A stretch of 64,000 nt of DNA from Nocardioides silvaticus (GCF_003160695.1 NZ_QGDD01000008.1:62001-126000), one strand, 5' to 3'; counted from the first letter of the stretch, positions 17,696 to 26,824 are shown. Notes: generated by a model not told the origin, from the letters alone. Numbers and translations: made by a program.

Positions 17696-18610
17696 ATGAA
17701 GCGTCACGCCCTCCCCCTCGCCCTGACCGCGGCTCTCACCGCCCTCGTCCTGTCGGGCTGCGGGGACGACGAGAAGGAGCCGACGACCGCCGACGACCCC
17801 GCGTCGTCCCCCGCGGCCGAGACCTCCGACGCGAGCAGCCCGACGGAGCCGACCGCGACCGTCACCGAGGAGCCCACCGAGAGCGGGACGACCGCGGCCT
17901 CGACGGTCACGGTGCCGATCTTCTTCGTCGCCGACTCGCCCCAGGGGCCGCGCCTGTTCTCCGAGCTGCGAGCGGTCGAGGACGACAACCCGCTCGAGGA
18001 GGCGGTCGCGGTGATGACGGCCGGCGACACCGCCGACCCGGACTACCGGACGTTGTTCCCGGGCGGGACCTTCGAGAGCATCGAGTACGACGGCGGCCGG
18101 TTCGTGGTCACCACGGCCGACGACGCTTGGAGCAGCCGGGCGTCCGGGATGACCAAGGCTGACGCCGAGCTGGCGGTCCAGCAGCTCGTCTACACGCTCC
18201 AAGGCGTCCAGGGCGAGGAGGCGCCGGTGGTCGTCGAGCCCGCCGGCACGCTCTTCGGCGTCGACGCGACCGAGGTCGGCAAGGCCGACGAGCTCTCGAC
18301 CCGCGGCCTGGTCAACGTGACGGCTCCGGCCGAGGGCGAGACCGTGAGCGGGTCGTTCACCGCCAGCGGCGCCGCGAGCTCCTTCGAGGCCACGGTGCCG
18401 TGGCAGGTCCGCGACGAGTCCGGCAAGGTCGTCGTCGAGGGCTTCGCGACCGCCGAGGGCTGGATCGACCACCTCTGGCCGTGGGAGTCCGAGGTCGACG
18501 TCAGCGGCCTCGCGCCCGGCACCTACACGTTCGTGGCGATGACCGACGACCCCTCCGACGGCGAGGGGTTCGGGCCGACCGAGGACACCAAGACGATCGT
18601 CGTGGAGTAG
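17696..18610 (+). CDS. lipoprotein with GerMN- and Gmad2-like domains
   Basis: A 304-residue lipoprotein with lipobox LSGC (Cys near residue 21) and a Ser/Thr/Glu-rich linker to about residue 75. It then carries the same two domains as the preceding protein: IFFVADSPQGPRLFSELRAV, DPDYRTLF, LAVQQLVYTLQG, and an Ig-like part starting VNVTAPAEGETVSGSFTASG. Gmad2 domains occur in spore germination and envelope proteins; the ligand is unknown. It lies 27 bp downstream with GAGAGGATCGG before the ATG, so it is in the sigma operon. Confidence 0.8.
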   Translation: MKRHALPLALTAALTALVLSGCGDDEKEPTTADDPASSPAAETSDASSPTEPTATVTEEPTESGTTAASTVTVPIFFVADSPQGPRLFSELRAVEDDNPLEEAVAVMTAGDTADPDYRTLFPGGTFESIEYDGGRFVVTTADDAWSSRASGMTKADAELAVQQLVYTLQGVQGEEAPVVVEPAGTLFGVDATEVGKADELSTRGLVNVTAPAEGETVSGSFTASGAASSFEATVPWQVRDESGKVVVEGFATAEGWIDHLWPWESEVDVSGLAPGTYTFVAMTDDPSDGEGFGPTEDTKTIVVE

Positions 18611-18646
18611 TCGGCGTCTCGCTACGTCCTCGCCGGGCGGCTCGGA

Positions 18647-19633
18647 CTACTCGACGACCGCATGCTGGAGGTGCTCCAGCACCGCCTCGGCCTGCGCCCG
18701 CGCACCGGCGGCGTTCGGGTGGGCGGGCACGCCGATCGCCGGGTCGTTGACCGACAGGCCGAGCGCCTCGGCGTACCGCACTCGCGGGCCCTTGCACATG
18801 TCGTGGCCGACGGTGGGCGTGTAGGTGTCGACCAGCTCGGCGCCACCGCGCCGCGCGGCACGCGCCACCATCGCATTGAGCTTCTGGAACGTCTCGTAGA
18901 GGTAGGCCATGTCCTTGTCGGTCACCGGCACCAGCGGCCAGCAGCCCCGCTTCGGGACGGCGGCCAGGTAGTTCACCGCAAGGATCCTGGCCTCCGGTGA
19001 GATCCGGCGGATCGCAAGGAACGCCTGCACCAGCTTGACCTCGGACTCCTCGATGGCCACGGCGAGCCGGTCGACGCCACCGGCGGTGAAGTACTTCTTG
19101 CAGCCGCCCACGGGCAAGGTGGAGGTGGAGATCAGCGGCACCGGGAGCTCCGGCAGCGGCAGCAGGTCCATCGGGATCGTCTCGACGGGCAGCAGGCTGA
19201 TGCACGCGAGCGCAGCGCCGGCGAACCCGGCGTCGTTGCCTCCGATGCCGACGGTCACCAGGTCGGTGGTCGGCGTCAGCCGGTCGAACTGCGGCGGGTT
19301 GCTGCCGCCGAGCGGCAGCGACTGCGGTGCGGTGAAGTGGTCGGTCGTGGCCGAGCCGCAGGTGGCGTCGCGCAGCACCTCCACGCCCAGCTCCGCGGCG
19401 ACCAGCTTCGGGTAGTTGACGTGCGACTGGGCGCAGTCGATCGGCACGTGGGTGGCGTCGGGCAGCCCGTGGCGGTCGAGGAAGACCACGTCCGCGGACC
19501 AGGAGTCGCCGAGCGCGACGTACTCGTCGTACGCGGGAGGCTCGGCGGCGGCGACCGTGGCGGCGGGACCGGCTGGGACGACGAGGACGATGGCGGCGGC
19601 CAGGGAGACGGCGGCCGCGATCCGGGTGCGCAT
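18647..19633 (-). CDS. secreted SGNH/GDSL hydrolase
   Basis: A 328-residue exported esterase or lipase of the SGNH fold. A signal peptide occupies about residues 1-30. Block I is YVALGDSWSAD with the nucleophile Ser, block III is VGIGGNDAGF, and block V is AHPNAAG with the catalytic His. Several cysteines (CAQS, CGSA, CISL, GGCKK, GCWP, MCKG) suggest disulfides, as in actinobacterial secreted lipases. It lies 6 bp after the SRPBCC gene and is probably co-transcribed. Substrate is not predictable. Confidence 0.9.
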   Translation of the reverse strand: MRTRIAAAVSLAAAIVLVVPAGPAATVAAAEPPAYDEYVALGDSWSADVVFLDRHGLPDATHVPIDCAQSHVNYPKLVAAELGVEVLRDATCGSATTDHFTAPQSLPLGGSNPPQFDRLTPTTDLVTVGIGGNDAGFAGAALACISLLPVETIPMDLLPLPELPVPLISTSTLPVGGCKKYFTAGGVDRLAVAIEESEVKLVQAFLAIRRISPEARILAVNYLAAVPKRGCWPLVPVTDKDMAYLYETFQKLNAMVARAARRGGAELVDTYTPTVGHDMCKGPRVRYAEALGLSVNDPAIGVPAHPNAAGARAQAEAVLEHLQHAVVE

Positions 19634-19639
19634 GACTGC

Positions 19640-20107
19640 CTAACGCGCGGCCGGCAACGAGGTCCCGTCGTCCCCGCCGCCGAACTCGAGGTGGTGGCGC
19701 ACCTGCTCCAGCCCGGCCACCAGGTGCCGCCCGGCGATGCCGCGCGCCAGCACCTCGGCCATCCGGCCGAGCACCAGCCCGCCGAGCCGCACGGTCATCG
19801 ACATCGTGACCCGGGCCCCGTCGGGGTGCTCGGTCACCTCGACCTCCATCGCGTGGCGGGTGCCGCGCACCGAGTGCCACGACAACCGCGGGGTGGCCGG
19901 CTCGACGTGCACGCGCCCGCCGACATGGACGGCGCCGATGTCGAGGAACATGTCCCACTCCTCGGTGCCGTCGTCGTCGGCGGCGATGAACTCGAACCGG
20001 CCGAGCCCCGCGACGAGCGGCAGCAGCACGCCAGGGTCGGTCGCGACCTTCGCGACCACGTCGAACGGACGTCGTACGACGATCGACCTGGTCGCGGTGG
20101 TGGTCAT
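19640..20107 (-). CDS. SRPBCC (START-like) family protein
   Basis: A 155-residue START-like ligand-binding protein. It opens with the polyketide-cyclase/SRPBCC pattern RSIVVRRPFDVVAKVATDP and ends in a long helix (VLARGIAGRHLVAGLEQVRHH in two parts). Such proteins bind lipids or other hydrophobic ligands; nothing here indicates which. It lies 10 bp downstream of the acyltransferase and 6 bp before the GDSL hydrolase, a possible lipid-related operon. Confidence 0.78.
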   Translation of the reverse strand: MTTTATRSIVVRRPFDVVAKVATDPGVLLPLVAGLGRFEFIAADDDGTEEWDMFLDIGAVHVGGRVHVEPATPRLSWHSVRGTRHAMEVEVTEHPDGARVTMSMTVRLGGLVLGRMAEVLARGIAGRHLVAGLEQVRHHLEFGGGDDGTSLPAAR

Positions 20108-20117
20108 CAGCGCGCCC

Positions 20118-20945
20118 TCAGCCCAGCACCGGGAGGGTCGTGCGTGCGGCCAGCGACGACAGCGCGACCTGCATGGTGGAGGTCACGAATTCGTAGGCCT
20201 CGTCCCAGTCGGGGTCCTCGCCGTACTTCTCCCGCAGGTCGATCGGCGGCAGCACCTGCATCCGGATCTTCGCCGGGAGCGGCAGGTGCGGGAGCCCGCC
20301 CGGCAGGAAGCCCCAGGGGAAGCTGAGCGTGATCGGCACCGACTTGATGCGGAGGTACTTGTCGAAGCCCAGCACCTGCGCCGTGCGGCGGCCGTCGTTG
20401 AAGATGTAGACGGTCTCCTGCCCGCCGGTCGCGACGACGGGGACGATCTTGACGCCGGTCTCGTGGGCGAGCTTGAGGAAGCCCTTGCGACCGTCGAACA
20501 CGATCCGGTTGCGGTCCCGGGTCGGCCGCAGCGCCTCGACGTCGCCGCCGGGGTAGACGAGCACGTTGGCGCCCTGCGCGAGCATCTGCCGGGCGCGGTG
20601 CGGGCCGGCCTTGACCATGCCGAACTTGCGGGCGAAGTCGCCGAGGAGCGGCATGTCGGTGATGATCCGGTGCGCCAACCCGATCAGGGGCCGGCCCTCG
20701 ACGGTGAAGTAGGTGTTGTGCGCCAGCACGAACAACCAGGTGTCCGGCACGCTCGCGCCGCCGCTGTGGTTGCCGACGAACAGCACCGGCTCGTCGGGGA
20801 CGTGCTCGAAGCCGTCGACCTCGGCGCGGAAGTAGAGCTCGAAGGCCAGCCACAGGCGCGGGAGGGCCCGCCGGATGAACTCGGGATCGCGTCCTTCGAT
20901 CCCGTCCGGCACCCGGTGCAGCGACGGCAGTCGGAGCAGCGCCAT
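20118..20945 (-). CDS. lysophospholipid acyltransferase family protein
   Basis: A 275-residue PlsC-superfamily acyltransferase. Motif I reads GNHSGGASVPD, so the Asp lies 8 residues after the His rather than at HX4D; this variant is known in a diacylglycerol-acyltransferase-like subgroup. Motif III is LVYPGGDVEALRP, followed by KGFLKLAHETGVKIVPV. It likely acylates a glycerolipid at the inner membrane face. The ATG at 20945 lies 7 nt after TAGTGT (20953-20958), a leaderless start. It is divergent from the AlkZ-like gene 34 bp away. Confidence 0.85.
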   Translation of the reverse strand: MALLRLPSLHRVPDGIEGRDPEFIRRALPRLWLAFELYFRAEVDGFEHVPDEPVLFVGNHSGGASVPDTWLFVLAHNTYFTVEGRPLIGLAHRIITDMPLLGDFARKFGMVKAGPHRARQMLAQGANVLVYPGGDVEALRPTRDRNRIVFDGRKGFLKLAHETGVKIVPVVATGGQETVYIFNDGRRTAQVLGFDKYLRIKSVPITLSFPWGFLPGGLPHLPLPAKIRMQVLPPIDLREKYGEDPDWDEAYEFVTSTMQVALSSLAARTTLPVLG

Positions 20946-20979
20946 GGTGCGAACACTAGTGCCGCACTACTGTCCCGGC
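20946..20979. promoter_or_regulatory. compact divergent pair of leaderless promoters
   Basis: Only 34 bp separate the two divergent ATG codons. The interval contains a -10 box for each: TAGTGT on the minus strand at 20953-20958 and TACTGT on the plus strand at 20968-20973, placed 7 and 6 nt from their starts. The -35 regions must lie inside the opposite coding starts. Confidence 0.6.
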
Positions 20980-22023
20980 ATGCGTCTGACCCGGCAGCGC
21001 CTCAACCGCACCCTCCTGCTGCGCCAGCACCTCCTCGAACGGGTCGCGATGACCCCGGTGCAGATGACCGAGCACCTGATCGGGCTCCAGGCCCAGGAGA
21101 ACCTGCCGCCGTACCTCTCGCTCGCCGCCCGGCTCACCGAGTTCGACCCCCATGAGGTCAGCCGGCTCCTGGAGGAGCGGGCCCTGGTGCGGTTGCTCAC
21201 CATGCGCGGCACCATCCACCTGCTGACGCCCGAGGACGCGGCCGTGCTGCGCCCGTGGGTGGCGGCGCGGATCGAGCAGGAGATCCGCGTCAGCCAGAGC
21301 ATCGGCGACGCCCGGGAGATCGACCGGGCCGAGGCGGTCGCCGCGCTCCGCGAGGTGCTGGCCGACGGTCCGCTCCCCCAGAAGGAGATCGGGCTGCGGC
21401 TGGCGGAGCGGTACCCCTACTCCGCCACCCAGCTCGGCCAGCTTGCGCGCAGCATCGCGCCGCTGGCGCAGCTGCCGCCGCGCGGCTGCTGGAAGAAGTC
21501 CGGCGGGGTGGTCTACGACTACGTCGACCGTTGGACCGGACTTCCGATGGGTGAACCGGACGTCCCGGACCTGGTGCGGCGCTACCTGCGCGCCTTCGGT
21601 CCGGCCACCGCCGCCGACGTCACGGCGTGGTCGGCCGTCACCCGGCTGGTGCCGGTGCTGAAGGGGATGGACGACCTGGTGCAGCACGAGGACGAGGACG
21701 GGAAGGTGCTCTACGACGTCGAGGGCGCGCCGGTCGCCGAGGAGGACGCACCGGCGCCGGTGCGGCTGCTGGGCACCTACGACAACCTCTGGCTCTCCCA
21801 CGCCGCCCGCGACCGGGTGACCGACCCCGAGGCTCGGAAGTCGTGGATGGGCACCAACGGCGGCATCGGCAACACGCTCTTCGCCGACGGCCGGCTCGCT
21901 GGCATCTGGCGGCCGGTGGACGGCAAGGTCGAGATCGACCGGCTGCACCGCGACCTCACCAAACGCGAGCAGGCCGAGCTCGACGAGGAGGTCGCACGGG
22001 TGGAGGCGCTGCTCGCCCGGTGA
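20980..22023 (+). CDS. AlkZ-like DNA glycosylase (winged-helix HTH_42 family)
   Basis: A 347-residue protein of the HTH_42 winged-helix superfamily, which includes the DNA glycosylases AlkZ and AlkX (YcaQ) that unhook crosslinks and remove bulky alkyl adducts. With the start at 20980, the catalytic QxQ motif falls at Q37 and Q39 (GLQAQENLPPY), the AlkZ type rather than the QxD of AlkX. Further family landmarks are LVRLLTMRGTIHLL and the C-terminal LLGTYDNLWLSHAARDR. The start is ATG 20980, leaderless. No toxin cluster is near, so a general repair or self-resistance role is inference. Confidence 0.8.
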   Translation: MRLTRQRLNRTLLLRQHLLERVAMTPVQMTEHLIGLQAQENLPPYLSLAARLTEFDPHEVSRLLEERALVRLLTMRGTIHLLTPEDAAVLRPWVAARIEQEIRVSQSIGDAREIDRAEAVAALREVLADGPLPQKEIGLRLAERYPYSATQLGQLARSIAPLAQLPPRGCWKKSGGVVYDYVDRWTGLPMGEPDVPDLVRRYLRAFGPATAADVTAWSAVTRLVPVLKGMDDLVQHEDEDGKVLYDVEGAPVAEEDAPAPVRLLGTYDNLWLSHAARDRVTDPEARKSWMGTNGGIGNTLFADGRLAGIWRPVDGKVEIDRLHRDLTKREQAELDEEVARVEALLAR

Positions 22024-22032
22024 CCGCCGGTT

Positions 22033-22776
22033 TCACGCCCCCCAGCGGCCGGTCCGCGACAACAACGCCGCGACCGCAGCGACGCCGGCCGTCGAGGTGC
22101 GGAGCACCTCCTCGCCCAGGCGTACGGCGACCGCACCCTCGGCCACGAACAACCCGACCTCCTCCTCGGTGAGGCCGCCCTCCGGTCCGACCACGACCAG
22201 GATGTCGCCGACGTCCGGGACGGCGATCGCACCGAGCGGCTCGGCCGCCTCCTCGTGCAGCACCACCGCCAGGTCCGCGGACCGCACCAGCCCGGCCACC
22301 TCGGCCGTCGTGGCGAGGGGTGGCACGACCGGATGCCATGCACGACGGGCCTGCTTGGCCGCCTCCCGGGCCGTGCTCTGCCACTTCGCGTGCGACTTCG
22401 CCGCCCGCTCGCCCTTCCACACCGCAACGCTCCGCGCGGCGGCCCAGGGGACGATCCGGCTCGCACCGATCTCGGTCAGCACCTCGACCGCGAGCTCGCC
22501 GCGCTCCCCCTTGGGCAGCGCCTGGACCACGGTCACCGCGGGCGTCGGCTCGGCGACCTCTCGCACCGCTGTCACCGTCACGTCGAACGCCCGCTTCGTG
22601 GTCGCGCTGACCTCGCCGACCACGACCGACCCCGTGCCGTCGGCCAGCGTCACCTGCTCGCCGACGCGCAGTCGTCGTACGACGACCGCGTGGTGGGCCT
22701 CGTCGCCCTCGACGGTCACCGTCGACCCGGTCGTGACGCCCGCCAGCGAGGGCACCAGGTGCTGGGGCAGCGTCAC
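22033..22776 (-). CDS. rsmE: 16S rRNA (uracil-1498-N3)-methyltransferase
   Basis: A 247-residue SPOUT-class methyltransferase that modifies U1498 of 16S rRNA. The N-terminal PUA-like part has GDEAHHAVVVRRLRVGEQV. The SPOUT knot region has VQALPKGERGELAVEV and VGPEGGLTEEEV, which binds SAM. It starts at GTG 22776, 16 bp after dnaJ, completing the hrcA-dnaJ-rsmE operon common in actinobacteria. Confidence 0.95.
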   Translation of the reverse strand: MTLPQHLVPSLAGVTTGSTVTVEGDEAHHAVVVRRLRVGEQVTLADGTGSVVVGEVSATTKRAFDVTVTAVREVAEPTPAVTVVQALPKGERGELAVEVLTEIGASRIVPWAAARSVAVWKGERAAKSHAKWQSTAREAAKQARRAWHPVVPPLATTAEVAGLVRSADLAVVLHEEAAEPLGAIAVPDVGDILVVVGPEGGLTEEEVGLFVAEGAVAVRLGEEVLRTSTAGVAAVAALLSRTGRWGA

Positions 22777-22792
22777 GGTCGACCTCGCCCGG

Positions 22793-23965
22793 TCAGTGAC
22801 CCTGGAAGGCGTCGCGGAGCCGGCCGAACATCGACCTCTGGGTCGCCTTCACCTGTGCCGCCGGCCGCTCCTCGCCGCGGATGGCCGCGAGCTCGCGCAG
22901 CAGCTCCTCCTGGCGCGGGTCGATCCGGGTCGGGGTCTCCACGCTGACCGTCACGACCAGGTCGCCGCGACCGCCGCGCAGCCCGGGCACGCCCTGGCCG
23001 CGGATCACGGTCTCGGCTCCCGACTGGGTGCCCGGCGCGATGTCGAGCTCGAACCCGGTCTCGAGGCCGGACTCGTCCGCTCCGTCGGCGTCGACCAGGT
23101 CGGCCTCCAGCGTCGGCAGCGTGACGACGGTGCCGAGCGCCGCGGCCGTCATCGGCACCGAGACCGTGCAGTGCAGGTCGTTGCCGTGCCGCGTGAACGT
23201 CGGGTGCGGGGCGACGTGGATCTCGACGTACAGGTCGCCGGGCGGCCCACCGCCGGGGCCGACCTCGCCCTGCTCGCTGAGCTGCACGCGGGTGCCGGTG
23301 TCGACACCGGCGGGGATCTTGACGGTGAGGGTACGGCGCGAGCGGACCCGCCCGTCGCCCGCGCACTCGCGGCACGGGTCGGGGATCACGGTGCCGAAGC
23401 CGCGACAGGACGGGCACGGCCGCAGCGTCCGGATCTCGCCGAGGAACGACCGCTGCACGTGGGCGACCTCGCCCTGGCCGTGGCAGGTCTCGCAGGTGAC
23501 CGGCTCGCTGCCCGGCGCGGCGCCACTGCCCCCGCAGGTCGTGCAGTGGATGGCGGTGTCGACCTTGAGCTCGCGGGAGACGCCGAACGCCGCCTCGGCG
23601 AGGTCGACCTCGAGCCGGATGAGGGCGTCCTGGCCGCGGCGGGTCCGCGAGCGCGGACCGCGGGTGGCGCCGCCCGCCGCGCCGCCGAAGAACGCGTCCA
23701 TGATGTCGGTGAAGGAGAAGCCGGCGCCCTGGCCGCCGCCGAAGCCGCCGCCGAACGGGTCCCCACCGCGGTCATAGGCCGCGCGCTTCTGGGGGTCGGA
23801 CAGCACCTCGTAGGCCGTCGACACCTGCTTGAACTGCTCCTGGGCGTCCGGGTCGGGATTGACGTCGGGGTGCAGCTGTCGGGCGAGGCGCCGGTAGGCC
23901 TTCTTGATGGTGTCGGCATCCGCGTCGCGGGCGACACCGAGGAGGTCGTACAGGTCCTGGCTCAC
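22793..23965 (-). CDS. dnaJ: molecular chaperone DnaJ
   Basis: A 390-residue class I J-protein co-chaperone of DnaK. The J domain has HPD at residues 32-34, then a Gly/Phe-rich region ([14 protein letters not shown]) and four zinc-finger repeats: [24 protein letters not shown] and [10 protein letters not shown]-terminal substrate-binding domain follows. It is the hrcA-linked copy (DnaJ2 type). It lies 57 bp after hrcA, so it is likely under the CIRCE operator upstream of hrcA. Confidence 0.96.
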   Translation of the reverse strand: MSQDLYDLLGVARDADADTIKKAYRRLARQLHPDVNPDPDAQEQFKQVSTAYEVLSDPQKRAAYDRGGDPFGGGFGGGQGAGFSFTDIMDAFFGGAAGGATRGPRSRTRRGQDALIRLEVDLAEAAFGVSRELKVDTAIHCTTCGGSGAAPGSEPVTCETCHGQGEVAHVQRSFLGEIRTLRPCPSCRGFGTVIPDPCRECAGDGRVRSRRTLTVKIPAGVDTGTRVQLSEQGEVGPGGGPPGDLYVEIHVAPHPTFTRHGNDLHCTVSVPMTAAALGTVVTLPTLEADLVDADGADESGLETGFELDIAPGTQSGAETVIRGQGVPGLRGGRGDLVVTVSVETPTRIDPRQEELLRELAAIRGEERPAAQVKATQRSMFGRLRDAFQGH

Positions 23966-24022
23966 GTGGTTCCTTGCTGGTCTGGTGGTGGGTCGGGGTG
24001 GTCCGGTCGCCGGCGGTGCCGA

Positions 24023-25039
24023 TCAGCCCTCGTCGAGGATCCGGGACACGTAGCGGGCCACCGCGCGGACGGCCGCCATCGTGCTCGGGTAGTCCATCCG
24101 GGTCGGGCCGACGATCCCGAGCGACGACAGGGCGTCGTCGGGTCCGTAGCCGGTCGCGACCACGCTGGTCGAGGAGAGCTCCTCGTAGGGTCCCTCGGCG
24201 CCGATGCGGACGGTGACGGCGCCACCGCTCGTCGCCTCGCCGAGGAGCTTGAGCAGCACGACCTGCTCCTCGAGCGCCTCGAGGAGCGGGCGGACCGCGG
24301 ACTCGAAGTTGTCCCCGAACCGCGCGAGGTTGGCGGTGCCGCCGACGGCGATCCGTTCGTCGGAGCGGTGGTCGCTCATCGCCTCGACGAGGGCATCGAC
24401 GACGGCAGCCATGGCCGGCGGCGTGGGCTCGTCGCCGTCCACGACGGCGTTGAGCGCGGTCGCCGCCTGCGAGATCTGCTCGCCGGTGGCGGCCCGGTTG
24501 ACCCGCGACCGCAGCGCGGTCAGGTCCTCCCCGGCGATCTCGGCGTCGTGCTCGACGAGCCGCTGCTCGACCCTGCCGTTGCTGAGGATCAGCACCAGCA
24601 GCAGACGGGTCGGCGTCAGCGAGACGATCTCGACGTGCCGCACGGTCGAGCGGGAGAGGCTGGGGTACTGCACGACCGCGACCTGGCGGGTGAGCTGGGA
24701 GAGCACGCGCACCGACCGGTGCACCACGTCGTCGAGGTCGACGGCGCCGTCGAGGAAGGTCGAGATGGCACGCCGCTCGGCGCTGCTCATCGGCTTGACG
24801 GTGGTCAGCCGGTCGACGAAGAGCCGGTAGCCCTTGTCGGTCGGCACCCGCCCCGCGCTGGTGTGCGGCTGGGCGAGGTAGCCCTCGTCCTCCAGCGCCG
24901 CCATGTCGTTGCGGATCGTCGCCGGTGAGACGTTGAGCCCGTGCCGCTCGACGAGCGCCTTGGACCCGACCGGCTCCTCGGTGGCGACGTAGTCCTCCAC
25001 GATCGCGCGGAGCACAGCGAGCCTGCGGTCCTCCTGCAT
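24023..25039 (-). CDS. hrcA: heat-inducible transcription repressor HrcA
   Basis: A 338-residue repressor that binds CIRCE operators and is released on heat stress. The N-terminal winged helix reads [19 protein letters not shown], followed by the HrcA core with [18 protein letters not shown] chose ATG 25039 because GGGAGGCGAG directly precedes it; the longer frame from 25078 would run into the operator. A perfect CIRCE lies 33 bp upstream, so hrcA-dnaJ is autoregulated. Confidence 0.96.
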   Translation of the reverse strand: MQEDRRLAVLRAIVEDYVATEEPVGSKALVERHGLNVSPATIRNDMAALEDEGYLAQPHTSAGRVPTDKGYRLFVDRLTTVKPMSSAERRAISTFLDGAVDLDDVVHRSVRVLSQLTRQVAVVQYPSLSRSTVRHVEIVSLTPTRLLLVLILSNGRVEQRLVEHDAEIAGEDLTALRSRVNRAATGEQISQAATALNAVVDGDEPTPPAMAAVVDALVEAMSDHRSDERIAVGGTANLARFGDNFESAVRPLLEALEEQVVLLKLLGEATSGGAVTVRIGAEGPYEELSSTSVVATGYGPDDALSSLGIVGPTRMDYPSTMAAVRAVARYVSRILDEG

Positions 25040-25071
25040 CTCGCCTCCCTTCGGCGGTCGGATCGTCGGAC

Positions 25072-25098
25072 TTGGCACTCGAATACCCGGAGTGCCAA
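25072..25098 (-). promoter_or_regulatory. CIRCE operator
   Basis: TTGGCACTC, 9 nt, GAGTGCCAA: a perfect 9-bp inverted repeat differing from the consensus arm TTAGCACTC only at one symmetric position. It sits just upstream of hrcA and is HrcA's own binding site. Confidence 0.95.
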
Positions 25099-25164
25099 AA
25101 GAATACCGCCGAGGTCGCGGACGCCGTACCCGGCGGCTGCCGCCTGTCGCCCGCGTCTCGCAGT

Positions 25165-25184
25165 AGGTTAGGCTTGCCTAACTA
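25165..25184 (+). promoter_or_regulatory. iron box (DtxR/IdeR operator)
   Basis: A 16-bp perfect palindrome, GTTAGGCTTGCCTAAC (25167-25182), closely matches the DtxR/IdeR consensus TTAGGTTAGSCTAACCTAA. It lies 17 bp before the DUF2470 start, over its promoter region, so the iron-bound repressor would block that gene. Confidence 0.85.
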
Positions 25185-25199
25185 ACCCGAGGAGTGCCC

Positions 25200-25961
25200 G
25201 TGACCGTCGCCAACAGCCAGCAGACCGCTTCCCGCCTCGCCGCGGTGGCCCGCAGCATCCTGTCGTGCCCGGCGGACGTCCGGCTGGTCGTCGACGGTGT
25301 CGACGACGTCACGGCCGGCCTCCTCGAGGACCCCGCCGAAGGTGGCGACGTCGATGGCGAGGACGGCCTCGACCTGCGGGACGTCGACGGCCGGCCGGTC
25401 TTCGCCTGCCCCGCCGGCGCCCCGCTGGCGCAGGCGGCCGCCGACGGCCGCAACGCCCTCCTCACCCTGACCAGCGGCCTCGGCCGGCCCGGGTCGGCGG
25501 CGCGCGCGGCGTCGATCGTCCTGGCCGGACGGCTCGCGGTGGCCGACCGCGAGGAGTGCCCGTGCTGCGACCGGGTGCGCGACACGGTCTGCCTCGAGCT
25601 CGACTACGTGCTCCTGACCCGGACCCGCCCGTCCGGGGAGCGGGCGCAGGACCGGGTGCCGCTCGCGGAGTACGTCTCCCCCGCCCACCGGCTCAACCGC
25701 GGCTTCCTCCAGCGCTCGGCCGAGCACGCCAACCGCTGCCACCAGGACGAGCTCCGGCGGGCGGTCTCCAGCACCACCGGGACCCGGGTGCGCGACATCG
25801 GCGGCGTCCACCTCACGGACCTGCGCCCGGACCGGGTCGAGGTGCAGTGGGTCGACCTGACCGGTGCCCACAGCCGCATGCTCGCGTTCGGCCGCGCCGC
25901 CACGTCTGCCGCCGAGCTCGGCGAGCTGCTCCGGGACCATCTCCATTCGGGGATCTGCTGA
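25200..25961 (+). CDS. DUF2470 domain protein, iron-regulated
   Basis: A 253-residue protein whose C-terminal part matches DUF2470 (HRLNRGFLQRSAEHANRCHQ, VRDIGGVHLTDLRPDRVEV in parts), a domain found beside pyridoxamine-oxidase-like folds in HugZ-type haem proteins. The N-terminal part shows a split-barrel-like pattern and an ECPCCDRV cysteine cluster. The GTG at 25200 has GAGGAG 5-6 nt upstream. The iron box in front implies expression under iron starvation; a role in haem use or iron release is inferred, not shown. Confidence 0.8.
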   Translation: MTVANSQQTASRLAAVARSILSCPADVRLVVDGVDDVTAGLLEDPAEGGDVDGEDGLDLRDVDGRPVFACPAGAPLAQAAADGRNALLTLTSGLGRPGSAARAASIVLAGRLAVADREECPCCDRVRDTVCLELDYVLLTRTRPSGERAQDRVPLAEYVSPAHRLNRGFLQRSAEHANRCHQDELRRAVSSTTGTRVRDIGGVHLTDLRPDRVEVQWVDLTGAHSRMLAFGRAATSAAELGELLRDHLHSGIC

Positions 25962-25978
25962 CGGCGTAGGTTCGCCGC

Positions 25979-26824
25979 ATGCCGTTCACCGAGATCGCCG
26001 ACCGGGTGTGGGTCGCCCACTACGAGTTCATCGACCTCAACATCGGCCTGGTCGGCGGGTCGCGCGGTCTCGCGGTCGTCGACACCTACGCCTCAGGCCC
26101 GCTCGCGCGTGACGTCATCGACGACATCCGCGCGCTCGGCGCCGGCGAGGTGGTCGCGGTCGTCAACACCCACGAGCACTTCGACCACACCTTCGGCAAC
26201 GGCACCTTCCGCCAGGAGTACGGCGGCCTGCCGATCCACGCGACCGAGGAGGCCGCCGCGCGGACGATCGAGAGCGGCGAGGCGTGGAAGGCGAAGTCCC
26301 GCCACCGCGACGACCCGCGCGTCCCCGACATCCTCGCCACCGAGATCGTCCCCGCCGACCACACGTTCAGCTCCGCCGCCGTGCTCGACCTCGGCGACCG
26401 CGGTGTCGAGCTGGTGCACCCGGGCCGCGGGCACACGGGCGGCGACCTGGTCGTCCGGGTCCCCGACGCCGACGTGGTGCTCGCCGGCGACCTCGTCGAG
26501 CAGTCCGGCCCGCCCGCCTACGGCGAGGACTCCTTCCCCCTCGACTGGCCGCTCACCCTGGACCTGGTGCTGAACCTGACCACTTCCGCCACGGTCGTCG
26601 TTCCCGGCCACGGCGCCGTCGTGGACCAGGCCTTCGTGCAGGACCAGCGCGCCGACATCGGCGTGGTGGCCGAGACAGTCCGCGACCTCGCGTCCCGCGG
26701 CGTGCCGGTCGACGAGGCGCTGGCCGCCGCCGAGTGGCCGTTCCCGGCCGAGGCGCTGGAGAACGCCGTCCGTCGGGGGTACGAGCAGCTGCCGCGGTCG
26801 CAGAAGCGGTTGCCGCTGATCTGA
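25979..26824 (+). CDS. MBL-fold metallo-hydrolase
   Basis: A 281-residue metallo-beta-lactamase-fold hydrolase. The metal motif is NTHEHFDHTFGN (HxHxDH), with later ligands in GRGHTGGDLVV, LAGDLVEQ and VVPGHGAVVD. It resembles cyclase-like or quinoprotein-relay MBL proteins, but the substrate is unknown. The ATG at 25979 lies 6 nt after TAGGTT (25967-25972) with no Shine-Dalgarno, so it probably has its own leaderless promoter rather than depending on the iron-regulated gene just upstream. Confidence 0.88.
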   Translation: MPFTEIADRVWVAHYEFIDLNIGLVGGSRGLAVVDTYASGPLARDVIDDIRALGAGEVVAVVNTHEHFDHTFGNGTFRQEYGGLPIHATEEAAARTIESGEAWKAKSRHRDDPRVPDILATEIVPADHTFSSAAVLDLGDRGVELVHPGRGHTGGDLVVRVPDADVVLAGDLVEQSGPPAYGEDSFPLDWPLTLDLVLNLTTSATVVVPGHGAVVDQAFVQDQRADIGVVAETVRDLASRGVPVDEALAAAEWPFPAEALENAVRRGYEQLPRSQKRLPLI

